This document shows, piece after piece, positions 1 to 7,872 of a stretch of 15,547 bases of DNA. This stretch comes from Actinomycetota bacterium. GTDB taxonomy: Bacteria > Actinomycetota > Actinomycetes > Streptosporangiales > Streptosporangiaceae. A model generated the notes under the pieces. That model was not told where the DNA came from. It saw only the letters and a program-made list of their open reading frames with translations, and searched no databases. Position numbers and translations under genes: made by a program. The stretch lies in the NCBI GenBank assembly GCA_003168295.1, contig PMST01000514.1, positions 4,256 to 19,802 on the forward strand, given 5' to 3'. Every line of letters begins with the position of its first letter. Position 1 is the stretch's first letter.

Positions 1-75
1 AAGCTAACACGGCAAGGGCCGGGCGGGCCCGCATTTCGCAGGCGAGCAGAGGCGCCGCCGGGGCCACATGACTAA

Positions 76-501
76 ACTGACCGCCCGGTCCCGCAGGCCG
101 AGCCGATGCTGCGCCGGTATTTGCTGGCCGGGCTGCTGTCGTGCGGGGTGTGCGGGCGGCGGATGGAATCAGCCTGGACCAACGGCAAGCCCGTTTACCG
201 GTGCCGGCACGGCCGCATCAGCGCGATGGCACCGGGCCCGGCCCGGCCGAAGAACACCTACGTCCGCGAGGACAAGCTACTGCCGCACCTGCCCGGCCTG
301 CACCTGCTCCTCACCACCCCCGCCCTGCGCGCCCGGCGTCGCACCCGAGCCGCAACCGACGTCCGGTCTGCCGTGAGCCCGGGTGAGGTGATCGGCTACC
401 TGCGCAAGCGCGAGATTACCCTCACCTGGGACCCAGCCGCTGCGGCCCTCCAGACGCGTAGTACTGAGACTGCCAAGACCGTCACCGTGAAAACGAACTA
501 A
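76..501 (+). pseudogene. C-terminal remnant of a large serine recombinase
   Basis: An open frame runs from just after an in-frame TAA (73-75) to a TAA at 499-501, about 141 codons. It matches the end of large serine recombinases. A zinc-ribbon region reads LLSCGVCGRRMES, then a short basic stretch ending in YRCRHGR, then NTYVREDKLLPHL, the usual sequence before the C-terminal coiled coil. The tail VIGYLRKREITLTWDP is the distal end seen in actinobacterial members. The catalytic resolvase domain and the recombinase DNA-binding domain, which normally fill several hundred residues upstream, cannot be present because all three plus frames are interrupted between 5 and 90. The internal ATG at 106 has no convincing ribosome binding site. 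I infer a decayed integrase-type relic, probably not translated. The rest of the gene may lie left of the window if it was frameshifted rather than deleted. Confidence 0.75.
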
Positions 502-701
502 CCCGGCCGCAAAAGCCTGATCAGGAAGGATGAGTAAGCGCGGAACGCCTATCGCCTGGCGCTGGCGGAGGCCTGCACGCGGGTGACGATCCGGCCTGCC
601 CGGAAACGGGCGGATATTGGAAATTTTGTGTCCGAGGGCTTGAACACGAAAAACGGTGAGATTCCCCTGGATCGGGATTCATGCAATCAGAATGTAGCTG
701 T

Positions 702-1226
702 TCAGGTACCCGTCCCGAGGAGCGATTTCCAGAACATGACTTTGTCGTCGCCTGGACCGTAGAACTCACGGATGCGGGCCTCCTGGTCGAAGCCTTCCCG
801 AGCGTAGAAGCGTCGGGCCGCTTGGTAGTCGTCGGTGCTGGAGGTCTCGACGATCAGCACTCGGGCGACGTGTTCTCCGGCGCTGCGTAGCGCGTGCTCG
901 ACGTGGGAGACCAGGGTGGTGCCGATACCTGAGCGGTGCTGGCGCGGTTGGACGGCGAGGAAGTACAGGTTCCAGACCCGATCGGCGAAGGGCTCGGGTG
1001 CGTAGTACGCCGCCCCGGCCACGAGGCCGGCTGGGCCTTCGGCGACAATCCACCGATGCTGGTCGAGGGAGCCGTCGAGGTAGCCGTGCAGTATCTCGTC
1101 GAAGCCTGCCATGTCATGGGGAGCGAACATTGCATTGTCCACGGCAAGACGGCGAATCGGTACGACGTCGTCGCCGGTGGCAGGCCTGACTGCAGCAGGA
1201 GCACTGTTGAGTTCGGATGTGTTCAC
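702..1226 (-). CDS. GNAT family N-acetyltransferase
   Basis: A 174-residue protein of normal length for a single-domain GNAT enzyme, which transfers an acetyl group from acetyl-CoA to an amine on an unidentified substrate in the cytoplasm. The fold elements are in order: N-terminal beta strand AAVRPAT (11-17), substrate-side helices (20-50), strand 4 WNLYFLAVQP (85-94), the acetyl-CoA pyrophosphate loop QHRSGIGTTL (96-105), and the C-terminal ARRFYAREGF (137-146) typical of the family. The open frame continues upstream for about 150 codons with low-quality Pro/Arg sequence, so I chose the GTG at 1226-1224, where conserved sequence begins. Its upstream bases (GGATGGGTGG) give only a weak ribosome site. 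It is flanked by decayed mobile genes and diverges from the IS66 relic, so it may be cargo or a bystander. The substrate cannot be read from the sequence. Confidence 0.85.
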   Translation of the reverse strand: MNTSELNSAPAAVRPATGDDVVPIRRLAVDNAMFAPHDMAGFDEILHGYLDGSLDQHRWIVAEGPAGLVAGAAYYAPEPFADRVWNLYFLAVQPRQHRSGIGTTLVSHVEHALRSAGEHVARVLIVETSSTDDYQAARRFYAREGFDQEARIREFYGPGDDKVMFWKSLLGTGT

Positions 1227-1375
1227 CCACCCATCCTGTCCGGGTCCCGCCCCGCGGGCGAGGCATTTCCGGGCCCGTCCGCGCGGACGGCCCGTCGTTG
1301 CTGCCCGCCGGGCGCGACACGCCGGGGATTGCCGGGGGCAGACGTTCGGGTCGTGAACGTGTTTGGACCTTTTGG

Positions 1376-2458
1376 GTGCCGGAGTCGGAGGGTGTGTCAC
1401 GCGAGGAGTTGCTCGCGATACTCGCGGCCAGGGACGCGCGGATCGATGCGCTGCTGGTGCAGGTCGGTGAGCTGACCGCGCAGGTGCAGGCGCTGGTGTT
1501 GAGACTGGGGAAGGACTCTTCGACGTCGTCGAAGCCGCCGTCCTCCGACCGGCCGGGACGTCGTCTGCGGGGCGGGTCCTCACGTAAGGCGTCGGGCCGC
1601 AAGCCCGGTAAGCAGCCCGGAGAGGCAGGGACGGCATTGCGGTTGGTGGACGACCCGGACGAGCGGATCGCCGTCCCGGCACCGGCGGCGTGCTCGTGCG
1701 GGACGTCGCTGGTCGAGGCTCCGGTCACGGCGGTGCGGCGCAGGCAAGTCCACGACCTGCCACCGGTGCCGGGTCCAGTGGTGACCGAGTACGCAGCCGA
1801 GGTCAAGCGCTGCCCCGGCTGCCGGGCGAACGTGACCGGGGAATTTCCCGCCGGGGTGAACGTCTTAGCCCAGTACGGACCCGAGATCACCACCCGGGTC
1901 CGCCTTGTGCGGTGCTCACCTCCTGCGGGACCTTCGGGGGATCCACGAGGCCGGCCCTGCTGGACAGCTATGGGCCAAGGCCATGGCCGACACCCTGCTC
2001 GAAGCCCACCGGATCGCTACCGTCGCCCGCGATCAGGGCCGTGCTGCGCTGTCCGGCAACGAGATTCGCATCATCGGGCGGCTCTACACCGGCGCCCTGG
2101 CCAGAGCCCGGACCGACAACCCCGCCAGCGACACCACCGTCCTGGCGGACACGCCCGCACCCTGGGCGCCCGGTTCGGGGCCCGCCGTGAGGTGATCCTG
2201 CGGTTCACCACCAACCTGGCCGTCGGCTTCACCAGCAACATCTCCGAACGCGCGGTCAGACCCGTGAAAGTCCAGCAACGATCATCCGGCGGCGCCTGGC
2301 GCACCCTGCAAGGCCTGGCCGACTTCGCGGTCGTCCAGTCCTACCTGACCACCGCAAGCCGTCGGGGAATCAACAGATTCCAAGCCCTCTATCGACTCTT
2401 CAACGGCGACGGGCCCTGGCTCCCCACAGGCCTCACGCCACAGGCGGCTACCGCCTGA
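1376..2458 (+). pseudogene. IS66-family transposase, internally deleted and frameshifted
   Basis: Three blocks of an IS66-type transposase lie in order but in different frames. Block 1 (frame from GTG 1376 to about 1900) has the N-terminal helix SREELLAILAARDARI, the SSTSSKPPSSD linker typical of IS66 TnpC, and a zinc ribbon (CSCG, then CPGC). Block 2 (about 1905-2145, +1 frame) begins CGAHLLRDLRGIHEAG and belongs to the region after the second catalytic Asp. Block 3 (about 2145-2458, original frame) contains SERAVRPVKVQQRSSGG and LQGLADFAVVQSYL and ends in the usual GPWLP tail. At about 1900 the sequence jumps from the zinc-ribbon region straight to CGAHLL, so roughly 100 or more residues carrying the first acidic catalytic residues are missing. 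No helper genes (tnpA/tnpB) or clear terminal inverted repeats were found. It cannot encode an active transposase. Confidence 0.85.
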
Positions 2459-2479
2459 CCGAGTACGTGAATAGCTACA

Positions 2480-3679
2480 TCAGAATAACGCCGTGATACC
2501 CGACCGCGGCAAGTTATTTGGCGAGGCTCGATGTCTATTTCCCGGGTCTATTGCGGGCTCTTGATGAGGCGTCGGCAGCCGCACTTCGAAGCGGCAGCCC
2601 TCTGTGGTGTTGACCACGCTCACCTGCCCTTGGTGTGCCTCGACGATGCTGCGCACGATCGCCAGGCCCAGGCCCGCACCGCTGCCCGCGTCCGGGCCGC
2701 GCTCGCGGGTGCCGCGCCAGGCCGCATCGAACACGCACGACAGGTCCGCTTCGGGTATGCCGCCGCAGCCGTCGGTGACGGCCAGCAGCGCGCCCCCCGC
2801 TTCAGGCGTGGCCACGACGTGCACGCTGCCGTCCTCCGGGGTGTGACGGATGGCGTTGACCAGCAGGTTGCTGAGCACGCGTGACATCTCGCGAGCATCG
2901 GCACTGACCGTGAGCGGAGTGCTGGCCATACTGGTCAGCCGTATCCCGCGTGCCCGCGCCAGTGCCTCCGTGCTGGCCAGGACGTCGTTGATCAGGTCTT
3001 CGAGAGCGATCTGGCCGGGGGACGGGCGAAGGGTTCCCGCCTGGACACAGGAGAGCTCGAACAGGTCGTCCACCATCCTGGCGAGCCGGTCGACCTCGGC
3101 GCGGATCTGCCGGTGGTAGCGGGCGGGCTCGGCGGCTAGGCCGTCCTCTAGCGCCTCGGCCATCGCGTGCAGGCCGGCCAGCGGCGTGCGCAGGTCGTGC
3201 GAGACCCAGGCCACGAGCTGGCGCCGGGATTGGTCCAGAGCGTGCTCCCGCGCGCGGGACTCCTCCAGCTTCTCGCTGGTCTCGCCGAGCTCGCGGGAGA
3301 GCGCCGCGAGCTCGGCCATCATCGGCCCGGCCGGTGAGCGGTAACCGCCGTCCAGGTCGCCCAGCGAACGGGCGGCCTGACGCAGCGCCAGGCTGCCAGC
3401 CTGCAGCTGCTGCCCGATCAGGCAGCCGAACCCGACCGCCACCACGGCGGCCACCATGCACACCATGATCACGACCCTCAGGTCGTGCGCAGACAGGAAC
3501 ATCGCCTCGGCGGTGCCGAGCGTGCCGGCCACAACTGCGAGCACCACGATGGCCCCGCTGACCTGGAGTGACAGCCGGAGCGAAGCCCGGCGCAGCAGCC
3601 GGATGACGCCCAGGCCCATCAGGCCCACCCCGCTGGTGCAGCCCGCGGCGATCAGGACCACCTCGAGCTGTGCGTTCAC
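2480..3679 (-). CDS. Sensor histidine kinase, membrane-bound, HisKA/HATPase type
   Basis: A 399-residue histidine kinase that should autophosphorylate and pass phosphate to a response regulator. Three hydrophobic segments (about 5-29, 37-58, 68-90) have only short loops between them, so there is no sizeable external sensor domain. A HAMP-like/coiled-coil stretch (about 91-155) leads to the HisKA H-box SHDLRTPLAGL with phospho-acceptor His161. The ATPase domain has the N box NLLVNAIRHTP (Asn271, Asn275), the G1 box DGCGGI (303-308) and the G2 box GSGAGLGLAIVRS (332-344). I chose GTG 3679 because GGGGAGG lies 9 nt upstream; a GTG 45 bases further out (3724) has no such site. It is last in the minus-strand set, 154 bp after the preceding gene. 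The only response regulator in view is at 7862-8605, so I infer they are partners. The hydrophilic tail after FEVRLP abuts the IS66 relic. Confidence 0.92.
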   Translation of the reverse strand: MNAQLEVVLIAAGCTSGVGLMGLGVIRLLRRASLRLSLQVSGAIVVLAVVAGTLGTAEAMFLSAHDLRVVIMVCMVAAVVAVGFGCLIGQQLQAGSLALRQAARSLGDLDGGYRSPAGPMMAELAALSRELGETSEKLEESRAREHALDQSRRQLVAWVSHDLRTPLAGLHAMAEALEDGLAAEPARYHRQIRAEVDRLARMVDDLFELSCVQAGTLRPSPGQIALEDLINDVLASTEALARARGIRLTSMASTPLTVSADAREMSRVLSNLLVNAIRHTPEDGSVHVVATPEAGGALLAVTDGCGGIPEADLSCVFDAAWRGTRERGPDAGSGAGLGLAIVRSIVEAHQGQVSVVNTTEGCRFEVRLPTPHQEPAIDPGNRHRASPNNLPRSGITALF

Positions 3680-3688
3680 GAAAGCCTG

Positions 3689-3695
3689 CCTCCCC
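3689..3695 (-). promoter_or_regulatory. Ribosome binding site of the histidine kinase gene
   Basis: GGGGAGG on the minus strand, 9 nt before GTG 3679. It favours this start over the outer GTG at 3724. Confidence 0.6.
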
Positions 3696-3833
3696 GCTGT
3701 AGCCGGAGCCTGCCGTGAAGCCACCGGGCCGCCAGCCCCGGGAACACGCCTCCGGTATCCCCGGCTCGGCGCCGAGGCTCAGGCGAACCGAATCGCCCGC
3801 TGTGTATTCGTAGCTGTCCTGGGCGTGGATTGG

Positions 3834-4604
3834 TTATTGGGCTTCATCGGCCGGCCTTGCTTCGTCCTGCTGGACGGCAGGCTGGTGATGGGCTTGGTCG
3901 GGCGGCCCTTGATCTTCCCCGGCGGCCTCCTGCTGCGGGCCGGGCCGGGAATCGCGCTGGACTTGACCGGCAACGGGGCCGTCTGCCGCGGCTTCGCCCG
4001 CATCCAGCGCATGGTCCTGGTCTTCCTGGACAGTTGGTCGGTCTCCCTCTCCTGGATCGGCCGGGAGGCGCACCGTATCGGCCGGCGGCCCGGCCTCGCG
4101 GTCCGGGCCGGCTTCCTCGGGGGCCGCGGCCGGCCGTTCCGGCGGCGGGGCGGTCCGCGACTGGCGGCGCAACCGCACCGCGAACGCGACGGCGGACAGC
4201 AGGAACAGCGCGCCTGTCACCGCGAGCCAGTGCCAGACGTACGGGTCCGCGGACAGCCCGGTCGACGCGTGGTAAGGCGTCTGAAGCCGCAGGATCAGCG
4301 GGAACCACACCAGGAACAGCAGGCCGGACAGCGCGGCGGGTACCCGTACGTAGTTGATCCACGGCGTCGCGGGCAGCTGCGGCTCGCGGTGCCGGAGCGC
4401 GGCCATGACCGACCGGTCGGCGAGTGAGTACAGCGGCATCAGCAGCAGGTCGTGGCCGATGACCGCGCCCAGGAACCAGACCGCCACCGCCACCGGATGA
4501 GAGGACACCAGCCGGGCGGCCGCGTAACCGGCCAGGCCGAAACAGGCCAGCAGGGTGAGCAGGTGCAGGGGGCTGGCGCCGTACCAGCGCAACTGGCGTC
4601 TCAT
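3834..4604 (-). CDS. Small polytopic membrane protein with long hydrophilic tail (unknown function)
   Basis: A 256-residue protein I cannot assign to a named family. Four likely transmembrane helices (about 12-32, 38-61, 86-107, 123-145) are followed by about 110 residues rich in Pro, Ala, Glu, Asp and Gln with no predicted fold. His14, His51 and His125 lie at or in the helices, but with no recognisable haem-binding spacing. The start is ATG 4604, which overlaps the TGA stop of the molybdoprotein gene (ATGA), so translation is probably coupled; an in-frame GTG at 4634 is the alternative. The tight coupling suggests it acts with the molybdoprotein/cytochrome b protein, perhaps as a membrane subunit or assembly factor (inference). 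The low-complexity tail could reflect a frameshift, because another minus frame is also open at 3779-4012 and reads Lys/Arg-rich. Confidence 0.75.
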   Translation of the reverse strand: MRRQLRWYGASPLHLLTLLACFGLAGYAAARLVSSHPVAVAVWFLGAVIGHDLLLMPLYSLADRSVMAALRHREPQLPATPWINYVRVPAALSGLLFLVWFPLILRLQTPYHASTGLSADPYVWHWLAVTGALFLLSAVAFAVRLRRQSRTAPPPERPAAAPEEAGPDREAGPPADTVRLPADPGEGDRPTVQEDQDHALDAGEAAADGPVAGQVQRDSRPGPQQEAAGEDQGPPDQAHHQPAVQQDEARPADEAQ

Positions 4605-5956
4605 GAGCTCGCGAAGGTCAGGCGGGCGACCCACTTGGTGTTATGCACGCCTGGGTTGGCCGGCACGATCACCCGCGCGGGATACCCGTGGTCGAGGGAC
4701 AGGTCGGCGCCGTTGACCCGCAGCGCGAGCAGCGAGTCCGGGTCCATGATCTGCCCGGCCGACAGGACACCGTGCCGGAAGGTGCCGCCCTGCTCCAGCG
4801 ACTCCGCCAGCACGCTGGCCGGGGCGCTGACTCCGGCCAGCTGGGCCAGATCACGTAGCCGCACTCCGGTCCAGGCCTGATTGCCGCTGGACCAGCCCTC
4901 GACGCAGGCGATCGGCAGGGACGCGGTGTGCTGGTCCATCGCGAGCAGCTCGGCCCGGCTCAGGCGCAGCGGCGGCGGACCGGTCCCACCGGTATGGCCA
5001 AGGGTGAGGCGCCAGCTCGCGCCGGTCTCGGCCGCGCTGACGCCCACCTCGGCCGCGGTCTGGTTGATCTGGAAGTCGTTCGGGCCGGTGCCCAGGTCCT
5101 GGCCGTGCGGGGCCAGCAGCGCGGTGCGGCGCAGCGGGCCGCCCAGCGACTGCCCGACGGACAGGACCAGCACCAGCAGCGAGCCGGCCCCGGCGAAGGC
5201 TAGGGCGCCGCGCCGGGAGATCGTCGGGGCGGCGGGCGCCGGGCTGACCAGCTCTGAGGCATCCGGTGACTCCGGCTGCGTGGCGGCGGTGCCGGTCCGC
5301 AGCTCGGCGATCAGGCCGCCGCCGCGCAGCGTCCTGATCACGGTCCGGCCCTTCAGGACCACGTGCACCACAAGACCGGCGATGAACACCCACCCGCCGT
5401 AGAAGTGCAGGGTGTAGAAAGAGCCGGGGAACTTGTACCACTGCTGGATGTTGAGGACCCCGGTGACGAACTCGAACACCGCCCCGCCCACGAGTAGCAG
5501 CAGCGACAGCCGCTCCAGCGCGTGCGCGGGACTGCGCAGCGGCGGCCACTCGAACAGCTTCGGCAGCACCGACCACAGCTTGGCCAGCAGGATCGGGATG
5601 AGCACCAGCCCCAGGGTGACGTGCAGGCCCTGGTTGACCCGGTACAGCCAGACCGGATGGGTGGGCCAGGAGAACAGGTAGAAGCCGAGCAGTCCCTTGC
5701 CGGGGGTGGTGTCGTTGATCCGGGCCAGGTCGGGGTTGTAGGCCGCGTAGGACAGCAGGCCGGTGACGAACACCACCGGGACCCCGGCCAGCAGGACCAG
5801 GCCGAGGACCGAGGTCAGCCAGGGGCCGCGGATGGGGCTCCGCCAGAACGAACGGCGGAACGGGCCGGGCATCTCGCCCCGGTACCGGCGTCTTGCCTCC
5901 GCGGCGAGCCGGGCGAGCGCGGGCCGGTGCGTGCGGGGCTTCTCATCCTCCGTCAC
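4601..5956 (-). CDS. Cytochrome b561-type membrane domain fused to sulfite-oxidase-family molybdopterin oxidoreductase
   Basis: A 451-residue two-part redox protein. Residues 46-203 hold four transmembrane helices like cytochrome b561/b6 domains, with His112, His184 and His198 as candidate haem ligands. A cytoplasmic linker (204-246) leads to SRRGALAFAG (248-257) and a fifth helix (250-271). The rest is a sulfite-oxidase/YedY-like molybdenum-cofactor domain: Cys351 in IACVEGWSS is the expected molybdenum ligand, and LDHGYPARVIVPANPGVHN followed by TKWVARL is the family's conserved C-terminal stretch. Topology places the molybdenum domain outside the membrane, so it could exchange electrons with haem or quinone. 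The substrate is unknown; no separate dimerisation domain is seen. Start GTG 5956 has AAGGGAGG 6 nt upstream; the outer TTG at 5962 would abut that site. It follows the GT-C gene by 2 nt and overlaps the next gene by ATGA. Confidence 0.92.
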   Translation of the reverse strand: MTEDEKPRTHRPALARLAAEARRRYRGEMPGPFRRSFWRSPIRGPWLTSVLGLVLLAGVPVVFVTGLLSYAAYNPDLARINDTTPGKGLLGFYLFSWPTHPVWLYRVNQGLHVTLGLVLIPILLAKLWSVLPKLFEWPPLRSPAHALERLSLLLLVGGAVFEFVTGVLNIQQWYKFPGSFYTLHFYGGWVFIAGLVVHVVLKGRTVIRTLRGGGLIAELRTGTAATQPESPDASELVSPAPAAPTISRRGALAFAGAGSLLVLVLSVGQSLGGPLRRTALLAPHGQDLGTGPNDFQINQTAAEVGVSAAETGASWRLTLGHTGGTGPPPLRLSRAELLAMDQHTASLPIACVEGWSSGNQAWTGVRLRDLAQLAGVSAPASVLAESLEQGGTFRHGVLSAGQIMDPDSLLALRVNGADLSLDHGYPARVIVPANPGVHNTKWVARLTFASS

Positions 5957-5958
5957 GT

Positions 5959-7641
5959 TCAACCTCCCTTAAGGACGCGGACCCCCGCAGCGCACGACGC
6001 GCCGTCCGGGAGCCACAGGTAAGCCGGCCGTCCGGGCGGACCGGCGACCGGCTGGAACACCGTCTGCGGCACGCCGGGCAGCAGCGCCTGCGGGCAGCGG
6101 CGGTAGTAGCGCCCCAGATCGGCGGGGAAGCCGTCCGGCGGTGCCGCGTTTTCCGTCACGATCGCGCTGAACCGCCGCGCCGCCACGGCGCGGGCGGCGC
6201 TGCGCCGGAAGCTCGCGATGATCGCCGGGTCCGAGGCGCGCAGGATGTCGTCCGTCGCGCCCTGGTGGGCCACGGCCGGCCGCCCGGCCAGCAGGCCGAG
6301 ACCGGGGTCGGTGGGGATCGCGACCGTGCCGCCGAGCGCGCGTATCCCGGCCGTTAGCCGCTGTCCGGCGGCGCGGTCCGCGCCCGTCGGTATCGCCTGG
6401 GCCGGACGGAAGCCGTTCATCAGCACGGCCAGCTGCGCGATGACCAGAGCGGCGGCCGCGGTGGCGGCCCACCGGCCGGCCAGCCCCGGCCGCCAGTACG
6501 CGAGCCGGCCGCGGGCCAGCCGGTCCGCGGCAGAACCCGCCAGGCCACCGGGGCGGCCGTCCATGGCCAGCCCCGCGAACAGCGCCACCGCGAGGTAGGC
6601 GGGCAGCAGGTCGTTGACCCTGCCGCCGCTGTGGACCAGGGAGGTGTAGGCCTCGGCCACCAGCGCGGCACCGCCGGCGACCAGCACTAGCGGTACCCGC
6701 CGCACCCCGAGGACCAGGGCGCAGCACGCCAGGCCGAGCACGGGCAGCAGCGATACCGTCCAGAACTGCCCGAACGCGGCGTCCTTCAGCGGGTGCTCGC
6801 TCAGCAGCTCGAAGACGTAGAACACGTACCAGCCGCGGCTGGTGAGCCCGAGCGCGAGCGTGCTGATCCCGAGAACCGCGCCGTAGGTCAGGGCGGCGGG
6901 CCAGGCGAGCCGCCGTCGCGGGCCGAACGTCAGCGCGGTGAGGACCGCGACCCCTTCGGCGAGCCCGTTCTGCTTGGTCAGGAACGCGGCCGCGAGCAGC
7001 AGCCCGGTCACGACCGCGCCGCGGGTGCGGCGCATCCACCGCGCCGTGTACAGGGCGGCGACGCTGAGCGCGATGAACAGCGAGTCCACCCGGGCGACGT
7101 CGAACCAGGTGTCCGCGACGAAGTAGGTGGCGGCCAGCACGCCCGCCGCCGCGATCCCGGCGGCGGCGCTCGCGGTCTCGCGCTGCACCAGCCGGGCCAG
7201 TATCGCGAAGCAGACCAGCGATGACACCAGCGACACGAGCCGCAGCGGCAGGTAGGAAAGGCCAAGCACGCTGGCCGCCGCGGCCGAGGTCGCGAAGTAC
7301 AGCGGCGGGTACCCGTCCGGCACGTAGCCGGCCGTGGGCGCCGCGTAGAGCGCATGGCCGGTGAGTATCCGCTGCACTTCCACCAGGGAGTTGCTCTCGA
7401 GGTACTCCAGCGGGAAGGGGTAGCCGAGCCGGAACAGGGCGATGACCAGGTAGGTGACGATCGCGGCCAGCCCGCCTACGGCCGCGGCCAGCCGCACGGC
7501 GCGCGGCGCGTCCCAGCGGCGGGGCGACGGGATGCGCGGCAGCCCGGCCTCGCCGCCTGGGCCCGAGGCAACCTGCGGCCTGGTCACTGGCGTGGCCGCA
7601 GGCCCGGCACGGGCAGCGCCCGCCGGGACAGAATTTGTCAC
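5959..7641 (-). CDS. GT-C fold glycosyltransferase-like membrane protein (GT39/PMT-related)
   Basis: About 560 residues with roughly ten hydrophobic helices between 50 and 420 and a C-terminal domain with few membrane segments. This is the build of ArnT/PMT-type (GT39-like) enzymes that move a sugar from a polyprenyl-phosphate donor to an acceptor on the outer membrane face. After the first helix, FPLEYLESNSLVEVQRIL with Glu79 and Glu82 sits where GT-C enzymes carry catalytic acidic residues, followed by GYPPLYFATSAA, a common motif here. Donor and acceptor are unknown. The start is uncertain. I give GTG 7641, the first plausible codon after the AT-rich promoter-like segment; a TTG at 7677 and an internal GTG near residue 19 are alternatives, and none has a good ribosome site. 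A Pro/Ala-rich N-terminal tail (about 1-48) precedes helix 1. It is followed at 2 nt by the molybdoprotein gene. Confidence 0.8.
   Translation of the reverse strand: MTNSVPAGAARAGPAATPVTRPQVASGPGGEAGLPRIPSPRRWDAPRAVRLAAAVGGLAAIVTYLVIALFRLGYPFPLEYLESNSLVEVQRILTGHALYAAPTAGYVPDGYPPLYFATSAAAASVLGLSYLPLRLVSLVSSLVCFAILARLVQRETASAAAGIAAAGVLAATYFVADTWFDVARVDSLFIALSVAALYTARWMRRTRGAVVTGLLLAAAFLTKQNGLAEGVAVLTALTFGPRRRLAWPAALTYGAVLGISTLALGLTSRGWYVFYVFELLSEHPLKDAAFGQFWTVSLLPVLGLACCALVLGVRRVPLVLVAGGAALVAEAYTSLVHSGGRVNDLLPAYLAVALFAGLAMDGRPGGLAGSAADRLARGRLAYWRPGLAGRWAATAAAALVIAQLAVLMNGFRPAQAIPTGADRAAGQRLTAGIRALGGTVAIPTDPGLGLLAGRPAVAHQGATDDILRASDPAIIASFRRSAARAVAARRFSAIVTENAAPPDGFPADLGRYYRRCPQALLPGVPQTVFQPVAGPPGRPAYLWLPDGASCAAGVRVLKGG
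5963..5970 (-). promoter_or_regulatory. Ribosome binding site of the molybdoprotein gene, inside the preceding gene
   Basis: AAGGGAGG on the minus strand forms part of the last codons (Lys-Gly-Gly) of the upstream GT-C gene and lies 6 nt before GTG 5956. It fixes the start and indicates an operon. Confidence 0.75.
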
Positions 7642-7691
7642 GCTGTGTATTAGATGCAGGCGCGCCGCACGAAGCAAGCGGCGTTTTGTCC

Positions 7692-7697
7692 ATTATA
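7692..7697 (-). promoter_or_regulatory. Candidate -10 element (TATAAT) upstream of the GT-C gene
   Basis: The minus strand reads TATAAT here, inside an AT-rich island (about 7684-7711) that stands out from the GC-rich surroundings. Start GTG 7641 lies about 50 nt downstream. A second TAATAC on the same strand ends 6 nt before GTG 7641 and could instead drive a leaderless transcript. No clear -35 hexamer is visible for either. Confidence 0.4.
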
Positions 7698-7855
7698 TGG
7701 CGTATTATCCCGCACTCTGGGAGGCGGGACAAAGCACGCCGGGAGGCTGCCCGCGTGACCGCCGCGGTACGGCTTACCGCTGCTGACCAGGGTGTCCGCC
7801 GTCACAGGCGGAGTCCGGCCGCAAGACGCGGTGGCGCGCGGCCGCCGGATGGAGG

Positions 7856-7872
7856 CCAACCTTACGGGTTGG
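7856..7872. terminator. Short hairpin over the response regulator stop codon
   Basis: CCAACC, a 5-nt loop, then GGTTGG form a perfect 6-bp stem that spans the TAA stop (7864-7862). There is no following T-run, so it is at best a weak, intrinsic-like terminator or an mRNA 3' stabiliser between the regulator and the GT-C gene. Confidence 0.3.

Noticed and set aside
538..700. Open frame reading about 55 codons between the recombinase relic and the acetyltransferase.
   Set aside because: No start codon with a ribosome site, no family recognised, and it overlaps the acetyltransferase end; probably chance or more relic sequence.
1111..1376. Search for the left inverted repeat of the IS66 element, matching the sequence after 2458.
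   Set aside because: No stretch complementary to GTGAATAGCTAC was found, so the element's ends were not annotated.
3798..3808. An 11-bp string (CGCTGTGTATT) shared with 7641-7651, both upstream of minus-strand genes.
   Set aside because: Matches of this length are expected by chance many times in a 15-kb window, and the surrounding bases differ.
3456..4427. Long plus-strand open frame opposite the kinase and membrane-protein genes.
   Set aside because: It is antisense to two well-supported genes, and its sequence is Arg/Gly/Ala-rich with no domain; a high-GC shadow frame.
5969..7732. Very long minus-strand open frame overlapping the GT-C gene.
   Set aside because: The translation is Arg/Gly/Pro-rich with no helices, whereas the other frame gives a clear multi-helix membrane protein.
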